From NCBI GenBank assembly GCA_030587605.1, contig JAUQYT010000142.1:1-16733 (forward strand): DNA of 16,733 nucleotides, read 5' to 3'. The translations under genes were made by a program, and so were the position numbers. Under the pieces are notes generated by a model that was not told the DNA's origin, did no database searches, and saw nothing but the letters and a program-made list of their open reading frames with translations. Shown here one piece after another: positions 14,227 through 16,733 of this stretch; positions within the stretch are counted from its first letter, which is position 1; every line of letters starts with the position of its first letter. This stretch comes from Candidatus Njordarchaeum guaymasense. GTDB lineage: Archaea; Asgardarchaeota; Njordarchaeia; Njordarchaeales; Njordarchaeaceae.

Positions 14227-14922
14227 ATGGTTTCTCCGAAACAATCCAAGAAGGCGCTTCTCCACAGACTTGGCGCTGACGAAGAGAATTTTGTCTTCGA
14301 AGTCGTTGTATCAACCTGCGACGCAACTGGCAAACCAAATGCGGCGCCAATGGGTATAAGATTCGTAGACGACAAGGCGGGAAAAAAGAGGATCCTGATC
14401 AAGCCATTTAAGTCAACCACAACACACAAGAACCTCTCTTCGCAACGGGAAGCCGTCGTTAACGTCACGTCTGACCCCGAAATATTCTACAGGACAACAT
14501 TCAAACGTGGATTGCTCCGTGAAGGCGAGGCTAAGACAGTCTTCTCCAATTCGAAAACAGTGGAACCTCCTCGCATCAAAGGGTGTGACGCTTACATTGA
14601 GGTTTCAGTCGCAAGCTTGAAGGACGCTGAAGGCGAAGAGAACAGAAGTGATGCTCTCTGCGACTTGAAACTAGTTGAAGTCAAGAAAAGCAGCGCCAAG
14701 CTATACTGTAGAGCACCCTACATCCTGATGGAGATGATGATACATGCAACAAGAGTCAGGGAGTTCGTCTCTCAAGGTCTGAAGGACGAAGCTGTCGAAC
14801 TCGTGAAGCTGATAGACAACTATAGGAAACTGATTCATAGAGTGGCGCCCGGTTCACGCTACGAGAATGTGACAAACGAAATAGTAGATATTATCCTCAG
14901 CGGCAGAAGAAGAGAGGCGTAA
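14227..14922 (+). CDS. DUF447 split-barrel protein, H4MPT-associated
   Basis: A 231-residue DUF447 (PF04289) protein. The N-terminal part (about 14-60) has the family opening NFVFEVVVSTCDATGKPNAAPMGIRF, here cited by its core KPNAAPMG, typical of an FMN-binding split barrel; it is followed by EAVVNVTSDPEIFYRT (about 105-120) and a helical C-terminal half ending IVDIILSGRR. DUF447 genes recur beside H4MPT genes in archaea and methylotrophs, but no reaction is proven to my knowledge. ATG 14227 is chosen because GAGAGG precedes it by seven bases; ATG 14161 (22 codons longer, GAGG only three bases upstream) is the alternative. mptG follows after four bases, so the two form one operon divergent from mptA. 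A flavin-linked step in cofactor maturation is a reasonable guess only. Confidence 0.8.
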   Translation: MVSPKQSKKALLHRLGADEENFVFEVVVSTCDATGKPNAAPMGIRFVDDKAGKKRILIKPFKSTTTHKNLSSQREAVVNVTSDPEIFYRTTFKRGLLREGEAKTVFSNSKTVEPPRIKGCDAYIEVSVASLKDAEGEENRSDALCDLKLVEVKKSSAKLYCRAPYILMEMMIHATRVREFVSQGLKDEAVELVKLIDNYRKLIHRVAPGSRYENVTNEIVDIILSGRRREA

Positions 14923-14926
14923 CCAT

Positions 14927-15955
14927 TTGGCACTACCAAGGAAAGAGAACAGACCGCGAACCGAAGTCGAGAAAATCAAGGTGAGCGCTCCTGCAAGGAT
15001 ACACATGGGCATATTGAATCCATCACGAGGCGTCGGAGAACGGGTGTACGCTTCTGCAGGCGTCGCTGTCCAGGAGCCAAGAACAATTGTGAAGGTTGAA
15101 TCAGACGACGAGTTAAGTGTTGCTGGTCCATCGGCTGAGGAGAGCCGAGCATTCGCAAGAAGAATACTCGACCGCTACAAACTGGGGGGCGCAAAGATCA
15201 ATGTTCTATCAGTTCCTCCGCGCCACGCAGGTCTCGGCTCAACAACGCAACTATGTCTGTCCATCGCCGTAGGCATAACCAAGCTGCACGGCTTAAGTGT
15301 TCAGCCAGTTGAATTAGCAACCGCCCTAGGGCGCGGAAAGCAGTCAGCGATCGGCACCTACGCGTTCCAGCACGGGGGGTTCATAGTCGAAGGAGGCTGG
15401 TCTGACAAAACGGTCTTCCCTCCTCTGCTGTTCCGCTACTCTTTTCCAGAAGACTGGCGGTTCTTAATCATAGTCCCTAGGAGTAGAAGTCTTGATGAGA
15501 AGCAGGAGGACAGAGTTTTCGAGAAGCTTCCGACCCCTCAGGAGAACCTAGTCTATGAGGCTTGTTACAGACTATTGCTAGGTATGGCGCCAGCCATCTT
15601 GGAAAAAGACATAACTGCGTTCGGCGAGAACCTCGTCAAGCTCCAAGAGGTTGTTGGAACAATGTTCTCCAAAGTCCAACGCGGAGTGTATCAACCTGAC
15701 TCTGCTCCGCTCATTAAGAAACTCAAGGAGATTGGCGCTGTCGGGGTCGGTCAAAGCTCATGGGGACCAGCCGTATACGGGTTGTTCGATCCGAAGAAAA
15801 GCCGAGCCGTGGAGAATCTCCTGAAGACAGAAATTCTATCCGAGGGATCTATTAAGGAATCTGATGGCAACCTTCATGGATCTTCAGACCTGGGAGAAGT
15901 ATGCTTCACACGGGTCGACAACAAAGGGGCCGTAGCGACACGCTTCAGTGAATGA
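14927..15955 (+). CDS. mptG: Beta-ribofuranosylaminobenzene 5'-phosphate synthase
   Basis: A 342-residue GHMP-fold enzyme of the beta-RFAP synthase family. It joins 4-hydroxybenzoate (or 4-aminobenzoate) with PRPP, releasing CO2 and diphosphate, to form the aryl C-riboside of methanopterin: the committed step of that branch. Seen are APARIHMG (21-28), the GHMP glycine loop HAGLGSTTQ (100-108), LGRGKQSAIGTYAFQHGGF (134-152), strongly typical of this family, and the third motif GVGQSSWGPAVYG in the C-terminal half. Length is normal, with about 17 extra charged residues at the N-terminus. The start is TTG 14927 with GAGAGG about ten bases upstream, four bases after the DUF447 stop. Convergent DUF1464 begins 20 bp beyond its stop. 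Confidence 0.9.
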   Translation: MALPRKENRPRTEVEKIKVSAPARIHMGILNPSRGVGERVYASAGVAVQEPRTIVKVESDDELSVAGPSAEESRAFARRILDRYKLGGAKINVLSVPPRHAGLGSTTQLCLSIAVGITKLHGLSVQPVELATALGRGKQSAIGTYAFQHGGFIVEGGWSDKTVFPPLLFRYSFPEDWRFLIIVPRSRSLDEKQEDRVFEKLPTPQENLVYEACYRLLLGMAPAILEKDITAFGENLVKLQEVVGTMFSKVQRGVYQPDSAPLIKKLKEIGAVGVGQSSWGPAVYGLFDPKKSRAVENLLKTEILSEGSIKESDGNLHGSSDLGEVCFTRVDNKGAVATRFSE

Positions 15956-15975
15956 TGATATCGGGATCTCCGCTG

Positions 15976-16733
15976 CTACTTGTCCTTGAATCCTCTTACT
16001 ATGTCTGCCACTTTGAACTCAGGCAGGTGGATATAGTCGAGGACAGTTCCTCTGCTTTCTTTTATTTTCACTCTGTCAACGAGGGGTTTGTAGCGTCCTC
16101 CTTCTATGCCGTTTGCGATTATTGTTGCTCCTTGAGCTGCGTCTTTAGCTTTCTTCGTGTACCTTCTCGGAGAACAAACCTGCAGACCAAATTTCCTGGC
16201 TATTTCCGCTTTTACCCCGTCAAAGATAGTCTTGACGCGCGATAGTCTTCCTGTGAGTATAACCTCCATTGGTTTCTCGTTTAGAACCACTAGGCCCATT
16301 GCTACAGCCTTGACTATTCCTTCGAGCATGGATGACCAAGCAGTCACATATCCTTCTTTTCCTGATTCGATGCCCTTTGCGAACTCGTCCAGCTCAATTA
16401 CTCTCGCTCCCTTCTTGTACGATGCTATGTGGCTAGCACCTCCCTCAAACAACTTTAGCTTGGTAAACGCCCCTAAGAGGTAAGCTAGCTCGCCATCTAG
16501 TTGACTTAGAGTCAGGTACCCCGGACCTGGGAATATTGTTCCTCCAATTCCATCTACTATCTGACCGTTCTCGACGATCATCGCCGCATTGTAACCGAAT
16601 CCCATCTCCAAGCTGATCAAGTTGGTGTTGCTGTAGTCGATTCCATGCCTCTGAGCCTGATCCCATATGGCGTAGGTGGCAACGCAGGTCTTGTCAGCGG
16701 TTCCCATGTCGATCTTGTTGATCTTCCTGTGAA
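15976..16733 (-). CDS. DUF1464 kinase-fold protein, 5' end outside window
   Basis: The visible 252 codons are the C-terminal portion of a DUF1464 (COG2441, predicted sugar/butyrate-kinase-like, ASKHA fold) protein. The frame stays open to the window edge, and the codons before ATG 16707 read HRKINKID ahead of MGTADKTCVA, a conserved stretch of the family, so the true start lies upstream of position 16733 and ATG 16707 is not it. Other features are SLEMGFGYNAAMIVENGQIVDG (cited as the phosphate/adenosine-binding strand, SLEMGFGYNA), GPGYLTLSQLDGELAYLLG and VILTGRLSR. It lies convergent to mptG, ending 20 bp from it. The family is archaeal and biochemically uncharacterised; its presence next to H4MPT genes suggests, but does not show, a role in that pathway. 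Confidence 0.75.
   Translation of the reverse strand, partial: HRKINKIDMGTADKTCVATYAIWDQAQRHGIDYSNTNLISLEMGFGYNAAMIVENGQIVDGIGGTIFPGPGYLTLSQLDGELAYLLGAFTKLKLFEGGASHIASYKKGARVIELDEFAKGIESGKEGYVTAWSSMLEGIVKAVAMGLVVLNEKPMEVILTGRLSRVKTIFDGVKAEIARKFGLQVCSPRRYTKKAKDAAQGATIIANGIEGGRYKPLVDRVKIKESRGTVLDYIHLPEFKVADIVRGFKDK

Noticed and set aside
1..16733. CRISPR array, tRNA, rRNA, insertion sequence or integrase
   Set aside because: No regularly spaced repeats, tRNA-like cloverleaf, rRNA-like segment or transposase/integrase motif was noticed on reading both strands; no covariance search could be run.

Overview
The window looks like archaeal chromosome, probably from a Thermoproteota-type lineage such as Bathyarchaeia or a relative. 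The lineage is inferred from gene content and no taxonomic search was possible. Support for archaea comes from TATA-box promoters 20-40 bp upstream of starts, frequent GTG/TTG starts behind GGTGA- or GAGG-type ribosome sites, pyrimidine-run terminators, an archaeal Roadblock/LC7 protein, and above all the archaeal tetrahydromethanopterin (H4MPT) biosynthesis genes.

Left part (1-3540): a Roadblock/LC7 protein behind a duplicated promoter motif; a possible 35-residue protein on the minus strand; a 49-residue CxxC/CxxxC zinc-finger (TRASH-like) protein; a dodecin-like protein lacking the usual flavin-stacking Trp; and a two-gene ABC-2 exporter operon (ATPase and permease, minus strand, 4-nt overlap).

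Middle (3541-9130), all plus strand: an MFS transporter with an unusual N-terminal extension, an M24 (creatinase/prolidase-fold) protein that has lost several metal ligands, a membrane-anchored type I phosphodiesterase/alkaline-phosphatase-fold enzyme with its catalytic set intact, and two small five-helix membrane proteins. The run ends in a T-tract facing the next block.

Right part (9131-16733) is an H4MPT biosynthesis island. On the minus strand, mptA (GTP cyclohydrolase) is followed by mptE (hydroxymethyldihydropterin pyrophosphokinase), mptD (dihydroneopterin aldolase) and an iron-sulfur flavoprotein of the AfpA/DmrX type. After a 190-bp gap comes a large dihydropteroate-synthase-related protein. 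Divergently on the plus strand lie a DUF447 flavoprotein-fold protein and mptG (beta-RFAP synthase). The divergent blocks share a 188-bp promoter region with a back-to-back TATA element and a GTTGCG/CGCAAC inverted repeat. A DUF1464 sugar-kinase-fold gene, cut at its 5' end by the window edge, closes the region convergently.

Together these genes supply the pterin branch (mptA, mptD, mptE), the aryl-ribose branch (mptG), a candidate for joining the two (the DHPS-related protein) and a candidate for the final dihydro-to-tetrahydro reduction (the flavoprotein). DUF447 and DUF1464 are the least understood members and the best candidates for unassigned steps. mptB and mptN were not seen here. No tRNA, rRNA, CRISPR array or insertion sequence was recognised.
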